Assembly (NCBI GenBank): GCA_963718775.1
Contig: OY970377.1
Coordinates: 2,787,333-2,851,332, forward strand
Origin: VRUE01 sp963718775
GTDB lineage: Bacteria > Actinomycetota > Thermoleophilia > Solirubrobacterales > 70-9
Direction of reading: 5' to 3'
DNA length: 64,000 bases
The notes beneath the pieces were generated by a model. The model had not been told where the DNA came from. It saw only the letters and a program-made list of their open reading frames with translations, and made no database searches. Shown here piece after piece: positions 16,984 through 26,179 of the stretch. The position numbers were made by a program, and so were the translations under genes. Position 1 is the first letter of the stretch, and the number at the start of each line of letters is the position of its first letter.

Positions 16984-18414
16984 CCTCGAGGCGGTGATCG
17001 GGCTGGAGATCCACGTCCAGCTCGCCACCAAGACGAAGATGTTCTGCGCCTGCGAGCTCTCCTTCGGCGACGAGCCCAACGTCCACACCTGCCCCGTCTG
17101 CCTGGCCCATCCTGGGGTCCTGCCGGTGACCAACGAGCAGGCGATCCGCTACGCGCTGCAGATCGCCGCGGCGCTGGAGTGCGAGGTGGCGCCGCGCTCG
17201 ATCTTCCACCGCAAGAACTACTTCTATCCCGACAGCCCCAAGGCCTACCAGATCAGCCAGTACGACATTCCGCTTGCCAGCAACGGTCGCCTCGGCGACG
17301 TGCGCATCCATCGTGCTCACCTCGAGGAGGACGCGGCGAAGATGATCCACGTCGGCGAGTCGGGTCGCATCCACGGCTCCGGCGCCTCGTTGGTCGACTT
17401 CAACCGCGGCGGCACGCCGCTCGTGGAGATCGTCACCGAACCCGATCTGCGCAGCGCCGCCGAGGCCGCCGCCTGGGCCCGGCTGCTGCGTGAGACGGTC
17501 CGCCAGCTCGGCGTCTCCGACGTCAACATGGAGGAGGGCAGCCTGCGCGTCGACGGCAACATCTCGATGCGGCCCGTCGGCAGCGAGGAGCTGGGCACGA
17601 AGACCGAGCTGAAGAACATGAACAGCTTCCGCTATCTCGAGCGCGGCATCGAAGCCGAGTTGGCCCGCCAGCGCGAGCTGATCGAGTCCGGTGGCACGGT
17701 GGCCCAGGAGACCTTGCACTTCCATCCCGGCGACGGCACCCTGACGCCGCTGCGCTCCAAGGAGGAGGCGCACGACTACCGCTACTTCCCCGAGCCCGAC
17801 CTGGTGCCGCTGGCGCCGACCGAGGCGATGCTGCGCGAGGCGCAAGAGTCGCTCCCGGAGCTGCCGGCGGCGCGGGCGCAGCGCTACCGCGAGCAGCTGA
17901 GCCTGACCGACGATTCGGCGGCGTTGCTCGCCGCCGACCCCGAGACGGCGGGTTACTTCGAGCAGGTGCTCGCACAGGCAGGGGAGGCCGAGCCGCGCGT
18001 CGTCGCCAACTGGGTCACCGGCGAGCTTGCCGCGGCCTTGCGCCAGGACGGGGGGAGGCGAGCGCGGCCGACTCCAAGGTCGAGCCCGCCGCTCTCGCTG
18101 CCCTCGTCGCCCTGGTTCAGGAAAAGAAGATCTCCCACGGCAGCGGCAAGGCCGTGCTCGCGGCGCTGGTCGCCGAGGGCGGCGATCCGGCGGCGATCGT
18201 CGAGCGCGAGGGCCTCGCCCAGATCTCCGACAGCGGCGAGCTGGAGGCGATCGTCGCCGCCGCGGTCGACTCCAACCCCGAGGCCGTCGAGCAGATCCGT
18301 GCCGGCAACCAGAAGGCAATCGGCGCCATCGTCGGCGCCGTGATGAAGCAGACCAAGGGCCGCGCCGACGGCGGCGAGGTCAATCGGTTGATTCGGGCGA
18401 GGCTCGAGACCTAG
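16976..18414 (+). CDS. gatB: Asp/Glu-tRNA amidotransferase subunit B (apparent frameshift)
   Basis: Binds mischarged tRNA, activates the Glu or Asp side chain and transfers ammonia. GTG 16976 overlaps the gatA stop by 8 nt. The catalytic cradle has GLEIHVQLATKTKMFC, C-x-C...C-P-V-C zinc-like cysteines (MFCACELS, HTCPVCLAHPGVLPV), KNYFYPDSPKAYQISQYD and MEEGSLRVDGNISMR. The C-terminal helical and YqeY-like tail (ISHGSGKAVLAALVAEGGDP to RLIRARLET) is in another frame. The switch lies at a run of six G at 18051-18056, where one more or two fewer G restores a full-length protein, so I treat it as a sequence error. Confidence 0.9.
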
Positions 18415-18562
18415 GGCCAAGGATGGCCGGGGGAGAGATTCTCTCGCGTGGGCCTTGCAGCTCTGTGGAAATCCATGAATCGGCGGTTTTCCTGGTCTAT
18501 GCGGGTCTGATGCGGGCGCTGATTGCGCTGGCATCGAAGCTCGCGGATCGCTAGGAAGCACC

Positions 18563-18675
18563 GCCAAAAAGAAACGGCCCCGGGGTAGCGCCCGGGGCCG
18601 TCTTCAAACTCATGGAAATCCAAGGACCGAAATGTTAGCGCTGCATTCGAGCGGCCGCGCAGTGACCTCGCGGGA
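18563..18675 (-). ncRNA. Candidate leftward small RNA between gatB and ndh
   Basis: On the minus strand the ndh palindrome also presents a TAAACC box (18686-18681), so transcription could start near 18675. About 75 nt later comes an 11-bp GC stem with a 6-nt loop (18601-18574) followed by TTTCTTTTT, the best intrinsic terminator in the window. No minus-strand gene upstream explains a terminator in this orientation. The predicted transcript is about 110 nt. This is inference from promoter and terminator only. Confidence 0.3.
18574..18601 (-). terminator. Rho-independent terminator, minus orientation
   Basis: Stem ACGGCCCCGGG at 18574-18584 pairs with 18591-18601, loop 18585-18590. Read on the minus strand it is followed by TTTCTTTTT. 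Read on the plus strand it is followed only by CTTC, so it could still weakly terminate gatCAB. Confidence 0.65.
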
Positions 18676-18683
18676 AGTGCGGT

Positions 18684-18718
18684 TTAGCACTTTGTAACAA
18701 CTTGTTACAAAGTGCTAA
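18684..18718. promoter_or_regulatory. 35-bp perfect palindrome over the ndh promoter (operator candidate)
   Basis: The arms TTAGCACTTTGTAACAA (18684-18700) and their exact complement (18702-18718) flank a single C. Inside are the two nonamers TTGTAACAA and TTGTTACAA. It is AT-rich in a GC-rich genome and its right end supplies the first three bases of the ndh -10 box, so a bound repressor would block the promoter. Confidence 0.75.
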
Positions 18719-18721
18719 GTT
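18716..18721 (+). promoter_or_regulatory. -10 box TAAGTT of ndh
   Basis: TAAGTT, 6 nt (GAAGGC), ATG 18728. It overlaps the 35-bp palindrome by three bases. Confidence 0.6.
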
Positions 18722-18727
18722 GAAGGC

Positions 18728-20053
18728 ATGGCCTGGAACGTCGTCATTGCCGGTGGAGGATTCGGTGGAGCGATGGCGGCGCGGGAGCTGGAGCGGATCC
18801 TGCCGCGGCAGTCGACCCGGCTGACGCTGGTCAACGACGTCAACTTCCTGCTCTACACGCCGTTCCTGCCCGAGGCTGCGGCGGGGACGCTGGAGCCGCG
18901 CCACGTGGTCACGCCGCTGCGCGAGATCCTCAAGCGCACCTACCTACGGCTCGGCTCGATCGACGGCCACGACCCGGTGGCCAAGACGGTCGAGTTGCGC
19001 ACGCGCGACGGCGAGGTCGAGCAGCTTCCCTACGACCAGTTGCTACTCGCGCTCGGCTCGGTCTCGCGGGTGCTGCCGGTGCCCGGCCTCTCCGAGCACG
19101 CGATCGGCTTCAAGAGCCTCGCCGACGCGATCTGGCTGCGCAACCACGTGATCGAGACGCTGGAGGCCGCCAACGCGACCGACGATGCCGCCCGCCGCGA
19201 CGAGCTGCTCACCTACGTCTTCGTCGGCGGCGGCTACGCGGGATTGGAGGCGCTCGCCGAGCTGCAGGACTTCGCTGCCGACGCGATCGAGAGCTACCCC
19301 CGTGCCCGCCTGCACGGCATGCGCTGGGTCCTGGTCGAGGCCTCCGACCGGGTCTTGCCTGAGATCGACGCCGAGCTCGCCGATTACGCGCTGCGCGAGC
19401 TGCGCGGCCGTGGCATCGACATCCGCCTCGGCACGACGCTCGAGGAGGTGCGTGTCGACAGCGCCAGGATCGCCACCGGCGAGACACTGCCGACCAGGAC
19501 CGTCGTCTGGACCGCTGGGGTTTCGCCGCATCCGAGCCTGCGGCGGCTCTCGCTGCCGCTCGACGAGCGCGGTCGCGTTCCGGTTGACGATCACCTCCGG
19601 GTCAAGGGCTCCGACGCGGTCTGGGCGATCGGCGACTGCGCCGCCGCTCCCGACCCGCGCGGCGGCCTCTACCCGCCGACCGCCCAGCACGCGGTGCGCG
19701 AGGGTCCCGTCGCCGCCCGCAACATCGCCGCCGAGCTGGGGATCGGAACGCCGCAGCCGTTCGACTATCGGGGCAGCGCCGCCTTCGTCAACCTCGGTCG
19801 CTACAAGGCGGTCGGCAAGGTCGGCGGCCGCACCTTCCGCGGCTTCCCCGCCTGGTGGATGGCCCGCACCTACCACATGAGTCAGATCCCCGGCGCCGCC
19901 CGCAAGGTGCGCGCCGTGATCGACTGGACGGCCAGCCTGCCTTTCCGCCGCGACATCTCCGAGGTCGGCTCGATCGGTCACCCGAAGCGGCTAGACGCGA
20001 CAATGGACCCGTGGGATTCGAGTACCTCGTCATCGCCTTCTTCTTCGGCCTAG
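18728..20053 (+). CDS. ndh: Type II NADH:quinone oxidoreductase
   Basis: Single-subunit, non-proton-pumping dehydrogenase that feeds electrons from NADH to menaquinone at the inner face of the membrane. 441 residues. The FAD fold is VVIAGGGFGGAMAARELE, the NADH fold is YVFVGGGYAGLEALAEL, and the second FAD motif is VWAIGDCAAAPDP. The AQHAVREGPVAARNI segment is typical of NDH-2. The last about 20 residues (DPWDSSTSSSPSSSA) read through the start of the next gene, so the true C-terminus may be slightly different. The gene has its own promoter under a palindromic operator; the menaquinone genes lie 10 kb away. Confidence 0.9.
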   Translation: MAWNVVIAGGGFGGAMAARELERILPRQSTRLTLVNDVNFLLYTPFLPEAAAGTLEPRHVVTPLREILKRTYLRLGSIDGHDPVAKTVELRTRDGEVEQLPYDQLLLALGSVSRVLPVPGLSEHAIGFKSLADAIWLRNHVIETLEAANATDDAARRDELLTYVFVGGGYAGLEALAELQDFAADAIESYPRARLHGMRWVLVEASDRVLPEIDAELADYALRELRGRGIDIRLGTTLEEVRVDSARIATGETLPTRTVVWTAGVSPHPSLRRLSLPLDERGRVPVDDHLRVKGSDAVWAIGDCAAAPDPRGGLYPPTAQHAVREGPVAARNIAAELGIGTPQPFDYRGSAAFVNLGRYKAVGKVGGRTFRGFPAWWMARTYHMSQIPGAARKVRAVIDWTASLPFRRDISEVGSIGHPKRLDATMDPWDSSTSSSPSSSA

Positions 20054-20352
20054 CCACGGCGATCATCGGCAAGGGCAAGGGCAGCTCCTTCTGGCTCTGG
20101 CTGCTGATCGGCACCGTGCTGCCGCCACTCGGCCTGATCGCCGTGATCCTCTACCGCACCGAGAAGAACGAACCCGAACGGCAGTGCCCGAACTGTCACA
20201 AGACCGTAAAGCTCTACGTCCAGGTCTGTCCCCGCTGCGGGATGGACCTCTACCTGCCCGACCCAGCCGCGGTCCGACACCCGGGCGTCAAGCCTGAGCC
20301 TGCAGGGCAGCCTGGATCCCACTCGGGTCCCAGCGGCCAATCGCCTCGCTGA
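20011..20352 (+). CDS. Small membrane protein with a zinc ribbon
   Basis: 113 residues from GTG 20011. Two hydrophobic segments (about 4-16 and 24-43) come first, then a soluble zinc ribbon with CPNCHKTVKLYVQVCPRCGMD (C-x2-C...C-x2-C). The last 25 residues are Pro/Gly/Ser-rich. The function is unknown. It overlaps the ndh 3' end by 43 nt in another frame and its 3' end overlaps the convergent NTF2-like gene by 65 bp. Confidence 0.7.
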   Translation: MGFEYLVIAFFFGLATAIIGKGKGSSFWLWLLIGTVLPPLGLIAVILYRTEKNEPERQCPNCHKTVKLYVQVCPRCGMDLYLPDPAAVRHPGVKPEPAGQPGSHSGPSGQSPR

Positions 20353-20671
20353 CCCGACCGTCGCGGAGCTTGAAGCGGCCGATCCCGTCCCAAGCCACAC
20401 GCTCGCCGTTGACGGTCGCCTCCATCGCGTACTCGACGAAGATGACGTCCTCGCGAGCGGCCCAGTTCCTCATCTCCAGTGAGATGTCCGGCATCAGCGC
20501 CTTGATGCCCCTCACGTAGTCGGGCTCTTCGTCGCCCCTGATCGGCTGCTCCATCCCCGAGTGATCGATCGTCGCATCAGGGTGGACCATCTCGAACTTC
20601 TCGAGCCGATCGGCATCGAAGCTCGGCCAGATTTCCTCGTAGACCTGCATGAAGCGCTCGACATCCGACAT
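20288..20671 (-). CDS. NTF2/SnoaL-like small protein
   Basis: 127 residues with the alpha+beta cone fold pattern: helices MSDVERFMQVYEEIWPSFDA, then HPDATIDHSG, strands VIFVEYAMEATVNGERVAW and FKLRDGRVSEAIGRWD. Family members are polyketide cyclases, isomerases or carrier-like proteins; the substrate is not predictable. A clear Shine-Dalgarno, AAGGAGG, lies 6 nt before the ATG. It is divergent from the Ada-AlkA gene. Confidence 0.78.
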   Translation of the reverse strand: MSDVERFMQVYEEIWPSFDADRLEKFEMVHPDATIDHSGMEQPIRGDEEPDYVRGIKALMPDISLEMRNWAAREDVIFVEYAMEATVNGERVAWDGIGRFKLRDGRVSEAIGRWDPSGIQAALQAQA

Positions 20672-20819
20672 TCGGTCCTCCTTGGCTGGAATTGCGAGCC
20701 GGCGACGATAGGCGCAGGCCGGGGTGTTGTCTGGCGGGATTCCGCCACTGTCATCTGCACGGGGTGGTGCTGTCGTAAAACCGCCAATCGGGGCAAGTCC
20801 GGCGTGGGACCATGCCCTG

Positions 20820-22283
20820 GTGCTCGAGGACTTCGAGACCTGTTATCGCTTCATGCGCAGCCGCGATCCGCGCTACGACGGCCACTTCTTCGTCGGTGTG
20901 CTCTCGACCGGCATCTACTGCCGTCCCAGCTGTCCGGCGCGGCTGCCGCGACGGCGCAACATCCGGCTCTTCCGCAGCGCCGCGGCCGCGCAGGAGGCCG
21001 GGTTGCGAGCCTGCAAGCGATGCGATCCGGACGCCGCACCTGGGTCGCCGGCCTGGAACCGGCGGGCCGATGTCGCTGGCCGCGCCTTCCGTCTCATCGC
21101 TGAAGGTGAGGTCGATCGCAAGGGGGTGCCCGGCCTGGCGGCGCAGCTCGGCTACAGCGAGCGCCAGTTGCAACGAATCCTCTCGGCCGAGGTCGGTGCG
21201 GGGCCAGTGGCGCTGGCCCGCGCCCAGCGCGCCCAGACGGCACGCCTGCTGATCGAATCGACAGCGATCCCATTCGGCGAGCTGGCCTTGGCGGCGGGCT
21301 TCGGCAGCGTGCGGCAGTTCAACGAGACGGTTCGCGCCGTCTACGCGCGCACTCCGAGCGAGTTGCGTAACCGCGCCCGCCGGCGGATCGGCAACGGCGC
21401 CCCCGGTGCGATCGAGCTGAAGCTCGCCTGTCGCCAGCCCTTCGATGCCGACTCACTGATCCGCTTCCTCGGCGTCAGGGCTGTGCCGGGAGTGGAGGAG
21501 CTGGATGGCTCGACCTACCGTCGCTCGCTCTCGCTCGAGCATGGTGGAGGACTGGTCGAGTTGAGGCCGGAGGGCGACGGGATCGGTTGCCGGCTGCGCC
21601 TCGACGACCTGCGCGACCTGACCGCAGCGGTGACGCGCTGCCGCCACCTCCTCGACCTCGACGCCGATCCGCTCTCCGTGGTGGCGCAACTCGAAGGGGA
21701 CGGCGTTCTCGGCCGGCTCGTCGGCGAACGACCAGGATTGCGCGTGCCTGGTTGCGTCGATGGTTTCGAGCTGGCAACCCGGGCCGTGGTCGGACAGCAA
21801 GTCTCCGTTGCCGCGGCGCGAACGGTCGCAGCTCGGCTGGTCGAGCGATTCGGCGAGAAGTTGGCGGAGCCCCTCGGTGCGGTCACGCGGCGCTTTCCAG
21901 CCGCGGCTGCTTTGGCGGAGGCCGATCCGACGGTGCTTTCGATGCCTCGCAGTCGCGCAAAAGCCTTGCGTGTCCTAGCCGGGCTCGTCGCCTCTGGCGA
22001 GCTCAGCCTCGGGCCCGGCGCCGACCGGGCAGCCACCGAGACGGCTCTCCTCTCCGTGCCCGGGATCGGTCCCTGGACCGCGTCCTACATCGCGATGCGA
22101 GCGCTTGGTGACCCCGATGCCTATCCGCGCGGCGATGTGGGATTGCGGCGGGCGCTCGAACTGCGCGGGCAGCCTGCCGATCGCGCAGGTGAGGAGCGGC
22201 TCGCCGAGGCTTGGCGCCCCTGGCGCTCCTACGCCGTCATCCACCTCTGGCGCAGCCTCGAGGACCAGCCGGCTGGCGGCTAG
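20820..22283 (+). CDS. Ada-AlkA fusion: methylation-sensing regulator and DNA-3-methyladenine glycosylase
   Basis: Three modules. First the Ada metal-binding N-domain: STGIYCRPSCPARLP and LRACKRCDPD give the four cysteines that accept a methyl group. Next an AraC-type helix-turn-helix (LAAQLGYSERQLQRILSAE, FGELALAAGFGSVRQFNETVR). Last an AlkA N-domain and a HhH-GPD glycosylase (LLSVPGIGPWTASYIAMRAL, catalytic Asp in YPRGDVGL). The same architecture is found in mycobacterial AlkA. The frame is open to GTG 20724, but the family N-terminus fits GTG 20820, so the start is uncertain. It likely controls alkylation repair including its own gene. Confidence 0.88.
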   Translation: MLEDFETCYRFMRSRDPRYDGHFFVGVLSTGIYCRPSCPARLPRRRNIRLFRSAAAAQEAGLRACKRCDPDAAPGSPAWNRRADVAGRAFRLIAEGEVDRKGVPGLAAQLGYSERQLQRILSAEVGAGPVALARAQRAQTARLLIESTAIPFGELALAAGFGSVRQFNETVRAVYARTPSELRNRARRRIGNGAPGAIELKLACRQPFDADSLIRFLGVRAVPGVEELDGSTYRRSLSLEHGGGLVELRPEGDGIGCRLRLDDLRDLTAAVTRCRHLLDLDADPLSVVAQLEGDGVLGRLVGERPGLRVPGCVDGFELATRAVVGQQVSVAAARTVAARLVERFGEKLAEPLGAVTRRFPAAAALAEADPTVLSMPRSRAKALRVLAGLVASGELSLGPGADRAATETALLSVPGIGPWTASYIAMRALGDPDAYPRGDVGLRRALELRGQPADRAGEERLAEAWRPWRSYAVIHLWRSLEDQPAGG

Positions 22284-23347
22284 CGCAGCCAGGTCCTGAC
22301 GATCGCGTTGGCGAAGCCGAGGCCGTAGCGGACGACGGCCGGCTTCTTGGAGTGGCCGTGGAGCCGCTGCTCGACCGTGATCGGCACCTCCTTGGCGGGG
22401 ATGCCGCGCTTGATCGCCTCGATCATGAACTCGGAGGTGTGGAACTGCTCCTGGCGCAGGACGAGCTGGGGCAGGACCGTCGTGCGCACGGCGCGGTAGC
22501 CGTTCGAGCAGTCGGTGACGTGGGTGCGGGTGATGAAGGAGACGAGGCGATTGAAGAAGACGATGCCGAGCTCGCGGGCGAAGTGGTTGCGGTCGGCGTG
22601 GCCGAGCACGCGCGAGCCGTGGGCGACGTCGACTTCTCCGTCGAGCACCGGCTTGACCAGGCGCTCCATCTCCGACGGCAGATGCTGGCCGTCGGCGTCG
22701 AGGGTGACGACGATCTCGGCGCCCGATTCGACCATCAGCCGATAGCCGGTGCGCAGCGCCGCGCCGCCGCCGCGGTTGGTGACGTGGCGGGCGACGGCAG
22801 CGCCGTGCTCGGCGGCGACGTCGCCTGTCCCGTCCCGCGAGCCGTCGTCGACGACGAGCACGGCGGTCTGCCTGCCGCAGACCTCGCTCGGCATCAGGTC
22901 CAGCACGTAGCCGATGTTCTCGGCCTCGTTGTAGGCGGGGACGAGGATCGCGACTTTGCCCTGGAAGCGCTCCGGCAGCTTCGCCTGGCGGAACTCCTCC
23001 CAGGCCAGGCCCTCGAGCGCGGCGGAGAGCTGGCGTGAGTTGCGCGCCGCTTGCGAGAGAGCGCGCAGGGTGAGCAGGAAGAGGATGAAGATCGCGAAGA
23101 CGGCGAGGCCGAGGATGCGACCGCCGTTGCCCTTCTCGAAGGAGAAGGCGGAGAGCAGCTTGTCGGTGACTTCGGTGCCTGCGACCAGCGCCAGGCCAAT
23201 GCCGCAGGCGAGCAGGATCAGCACGTCGACGTTGCGCAGCGAGCGGCGGCGGATCAGCGCGTAGGCGACCAGCGCGATCGCGGCGATCAGGCCGGCGCTG
23301 CGCAGCGCCGTCAGCTCGGCGGGGAAGATGCCTGCCTGGAGGACCAT
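22280..23347 (-). CDS. Membrane-linked GT2 glycosyltransferase (dolichyl/undecaprenyl-phosphate sugar synthase type)
   Basis: 355 residues from ATG 23347. Three to four N-terminal transmembrane segments (about 10-32, 38-60, 75-98) precede a GT2 domain: VAILVPAYNEAENIGYVLD, VLVVDDGSRDGTGD, then VVTLDADGQHLPSEM (DxD) and HVTDCSNGYRAVR. The EQRLHGHSKKPAVVRYG ending is typical of polyprenyl-phosphate hexose synthases. It would load a sugar on a lipid phosphate that the adjacent GT39-like proteins use. Its start lies 36 nt inside the upstream glycosyltransferase gene. Confidence 0.83.
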   Translation of the reverse strand: MVLQAGIFPAELTALRSAGLIAAIALVAYALIRRRSLRNVDVLILLACGIGLALVAGTEVTDKLLSAFSFEKGNGGRILGLAVFAIFILFLLTLRALSQAARNSRQLSAALEGLAWEEFRQAKLPERFQGKVAILVPAYNEAENIGYVLDLMPSEVCGRQTAVLVVDDGSRDGTGDVAAEHGAAVARHVTNRGGGAALRTGYRLMVESGAEIVVTLDADGQHLPSEMERLVKPVLDGEVDVAHGSRVLGHADRNHFARELGIVFFNRLVSFITRTHVTDCSNGYRAVRTTVLPQLVLRQEQFHTSEFMIEAIKRGIPAKEVPITVEQRLHGHSKKPAVVRYGLGFANAIVRTWLR

Positions 23348-24664
23348 GGACGACTGGACAATAGGGCCGCGTTCCCCCGTGACAGTGCCGCGGCGGCAAG
23401 CGGAAAGACCAGTGTCATCAGCACCTCGTTGCGGCGCGGGGCGGCCAGCGAGGCCGCGCCGACCGCGGTGACCAACGCCAGCGGCGTCGCCATGGCGAGC
23501 AGTTGCCACCAGCGGCGGCGCCAGGCGAGCACCCCGAGGCCGGCCAGAGCCAGGGCGACGATGACGATCTGGATCGCCCGTCCCGCGCCGCTGCTCATCG
23601 CTTCGCCGATGCCGCTGCTCCACATCCGCCCGACCTTGCGAGCGGTCATCGCCAGGTAGCCGGCCGGGTCTTCGTCGAAGTAGTGGGAGAAGTTCTGCTT
23701 GCCGATCTTGCCGAGGGCCGAGTCGCGTGGCAGGTCGGGGTAACGGTCGGCGACACGGTCGAAGAGCGGCGTCGGGTTGACCTCGTCGAGAGCCTGCGAG
23801 CCCGGCTCGAGGTCGCGACCCAGGTAGCGCTGCGCGAGGATCGCCTTGACCCGCTGGTATTCGCCGTCGGCGGGCAGGAAGGTGCCGACGTAGAGCGCCT
23901 TGCCGCCGCCGGTCGAGATCGGCACGGTGCGGTCGAGGACGACCTGGTTGCGGATCGTCCAGGGAACGATCGGCAGGAGCAGCGCGGCGACGAGCAGCGC
24001 CGCGCCGGCCAGGCCCGGGACGCCAGCCGCGCTCGCGGCCGACCCGTACCAGGGCGAGCACGGCGAAGGCGGCGCCGACCAGCAGGTACTCAGGGCGGAT
24101 CAGCGCGGTCAGGCCGAAGAGGAAGCCGGGCAGCAGCCAGGCTCGCGGGCGCTGCTGCTCACTCGCCCAGAGGAAGGCGAGCACCGCCGCCGGCAGGGTG
24201 AAGATCGCCGGCGTCTCGCTGTAGAGGGCGCCGGTCGAGTGGATGAAGGGTGGGTAGACGGCGACCGCGAAGGCGGCGAGCAGGCCGGTCGGGCGGCAGT
24301 TGATCCGCTTGCCGAGCAGGTAGACGACGACGATCGCGGCCATCCCGAGCAGCAGCTCGACGATCCGCGCCGTCCCTTCGCGGGCGCCCCCGGTCGCGTA
24401 GAAGCTGGCCGCGTAGAGCAGCGGCGCCCCCGGTGACCAGTCGCTGGCGTCGTCGAAACTCGGTCCCCCGAAGCTGCCTTCCGTGTAGAGCGCCTTGGAG
24501 AGCGCGTAGTAGGCGCGGGCGTCGTCGCCGGGCGTAGGTAGCGGCTCAACCACCCGGTAGGCGCGCAGGCCAAAGCCGAGGATGAGGATCGCGACGAGCA
24601 GGAGCAGCGTCGTGCGCCCGTGCCGCTCCGGGAGCCCGCGCACCCAGCTCTTCAGCGAGTCCAT
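23311..24664 (-). CDS. GT39/ArnT-like membrane glycosyltransferase (apparent frameshift)
   Basis: A polytopic GT-C enzyme. The N-terminus (24664) has one transmembrane segment and the acidic motif TPGDDARAYYALSKAL, placed like the catalytic Asp loop of mannosyltransferases. WSPGAPLLYAASFYATGG, the helices up to LLPGFLFGLTALIRPEYLL and VPISTGGGKALYVGTFLPAD follow, with more helices at the C-terminus. The reading frame changes near 24030-24043 (one base); the two frames join into one sensible protein. It probably moves a sugar from a polyprenyl phosphate to a lipid or protein outside the membrane. It overlaps the GT2 gene by 36 nt. Confidence 0.75.
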
Positions 24665-24717
24665 CGCGGCAGGCTATCCCGGCACGCGCATCCGACATTC
24701 ACCCCAGTGGGGTGTGG

Positions 24718-26100
24718 TCAAAGTCGGATGCGTCGTCGCCAGAGGTCGAAGGCGCTGGTTACGCCGACGCCGGCGAGGGCGGCGAGGAGCGGCATCATCA
24801 CCAGCACGCGCCGGGGGGAGGCGACGAGCAGGGCGCTGATCAGCGTGATCGCGACGAATATCGTCGCCAGCAGCAGCGCCTCCCAGCGGCGTTGGACAGC
24901 CAGTGCAGCCAGGCCGACCAGGCCAAAGGCGACCAGCGCCCAGTGGAGCAGCTCCCAGCCCGGCCGCCGCATCACATCGCGTGGCCCGTGCGACCAGATC
25001 CGCTCGATCTTCGTCGCCAAGAAGCCGGCGTACTCGACCGGCTCTTCGCTGACGTCGTCCCAGAGTTGTTCCTTGCCCATCCTCGAGAGCGCCTTGTCGG
25101 TTTCGACCCCCGGATGGCGCTGCGCCGCCAGCCGGGCGAGGATCTGCTCTAGCCGCAGCCGCTGCACGGCATTCGGCCCGAACAGTTGCTGATGCCGCGC
25201 GACCACATCGGCGCCGACCTTTTCGGGGTCGCCGTCCGACGGCAGATATGTCCCCGCAAATAGCACCTGTCCGCCACCGGTCGAGACCGGCACGAACCGA
25301 TCGAGCGCGATCGCGTTGCGGATCGTCCAAGGCAGCAACGATCAGGGCTACGCCAGCGAGAACCAATAGCGATGGAACCAGGGCTCTCCGCCAACCGTCC
25401 CGCCAGTTCTTCGCGAGCAACACCAAGCTCACAAGCAAGGCGACGCCGAGATACTCCGGCCGGACCAACGCCAACGCTCCGAGCAACAAGCCTGGAACCA
25501 GCCATCTGACGCGCGGGTGGCGTGGGGCGGGGGGTCGAGGACGTACACCTCGCCCGCAGGCCCCCCTGCCCCACGACAGGACCCACGCGCCGGACCGGCA
25601 GGCCTTGGAACATCTGCCCAAAGCACCGCGAGAACCGCTCCCGAGAGCAGCGCCGCCGCCAGCGGCTCGCTCATCAGCATGCCCTGGTACTCGAGCAGGG
25701 CGGGGTAGATCGCGATCGCGGCGGCGCCGATCAGTCCGGCGGTCGGGCCGCTGAGGCGGCGGCCGATCAGGTAGGTGAAGGCCACCGCGAGGGTGCCGAG
25801 CAGAGCGAGGACGAGGCGCGCGGTGCGTTCGTGGACGCCGCCGCTGAGCTTGTAGATGCCGGCGGCGAAGAGGGGAAGGCCGGGGGAGTAGTTGCTTGCC
25901 GGCTGGGTCGCCTGCGCCCCGAGCGTGAAGCCGTCGCCGCGATCGAGGTTGGCGGCGATCTCCGCGTATGCCGCGGCGTCGAAGACCGGCGCGCGTCCCT
26001 GCCAGGCGCTGTCGATACGCAGGCCGAGGCCGAGCAGGAGGATCACCGCCAGGGCGGCGAGACCCACTTTGCCGCCGTTGCGCGCCGCAAGCTCGCTCAC
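24718..26100 (-). CDS. Second GT39/ArnT-like membrane glycosyltransferase (two frameshifts, possibly degraded)
   Basis: A paralogue of the preceding gene: DAAAYAEIAANLDRGDGF, NYSPGLPLFAAGIYKLSGG, LVPGLLLGALALVRPEYLG and VPVSTGGGQVLFAGTYLPSD line up with it. GTG 26100 is chosen because TAGCAT (26113-26108) ends 7 nt upstream; the frame stays open to 26193. The frame changes near 25500-25600, at an imperfect palindrome (25511-25590) that looks inserted, and again near 25340. It could be a pseudogene, or one change could be an assembly error. It is divergent from the sulfoquinovose synthase gene across 79 bp. Confidence 0.65.
25511..25590. repeat. Imperfect palindrome inside the second GT39-like gene
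   Basis: The left arm 25511-25535 and right arm 25562-25590 pair as CGCG-GGGT...CGTGGGGC-GGGGGG, with a 4-nt extra bulge on the right. The 26-nt centre holds a smaller CGAGG/CCTCG stem. The 80-nt length is not a multiple of three and it coincides with a frame change. Confidence 0.55.
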
Positions 26101-26107
26101 GGAGCGG

Positions 26108-26113
26108 ATGCTA
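26108..26113 (-). promoter_or_regulatory. -10 box TAGCAT of the second GT39-like gene
   Basis: On the minus strand TAGCAT, 7 nt, then GTG 26100. There is no Shine-Dalgarno. Confidence 0.5.
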
Positions 26114-26179
26114 TGGCGCTCGCCGGGGGCCGTTCGGGCGGGCGGAGCATCGCCACCGTCCGGTACCCTGCCGCGACCT

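Larger units (their letters stand above)
18415..18727. other. Gene-free stretch between gatB and ndh
   Basis: 313 bp without a convincing gene. It contains a hairpin terminator-like structure (18574-18601), a 35-bp perfect palindrome over the ndh promoter (18684-18718), and two direct copies of TGGAAATCCA (about 18470 and 18613). A 43-codon open frame from ATG 18423 has no ribosome site and no similarity I know, so I do not call it. Confidence 0.6.

Noticed and set aside
18423..18554. A 43-codon open frame after gatB
   Set aside because: No ribosome site, no -10 box at leaderless spacing, no recognisable sequence.
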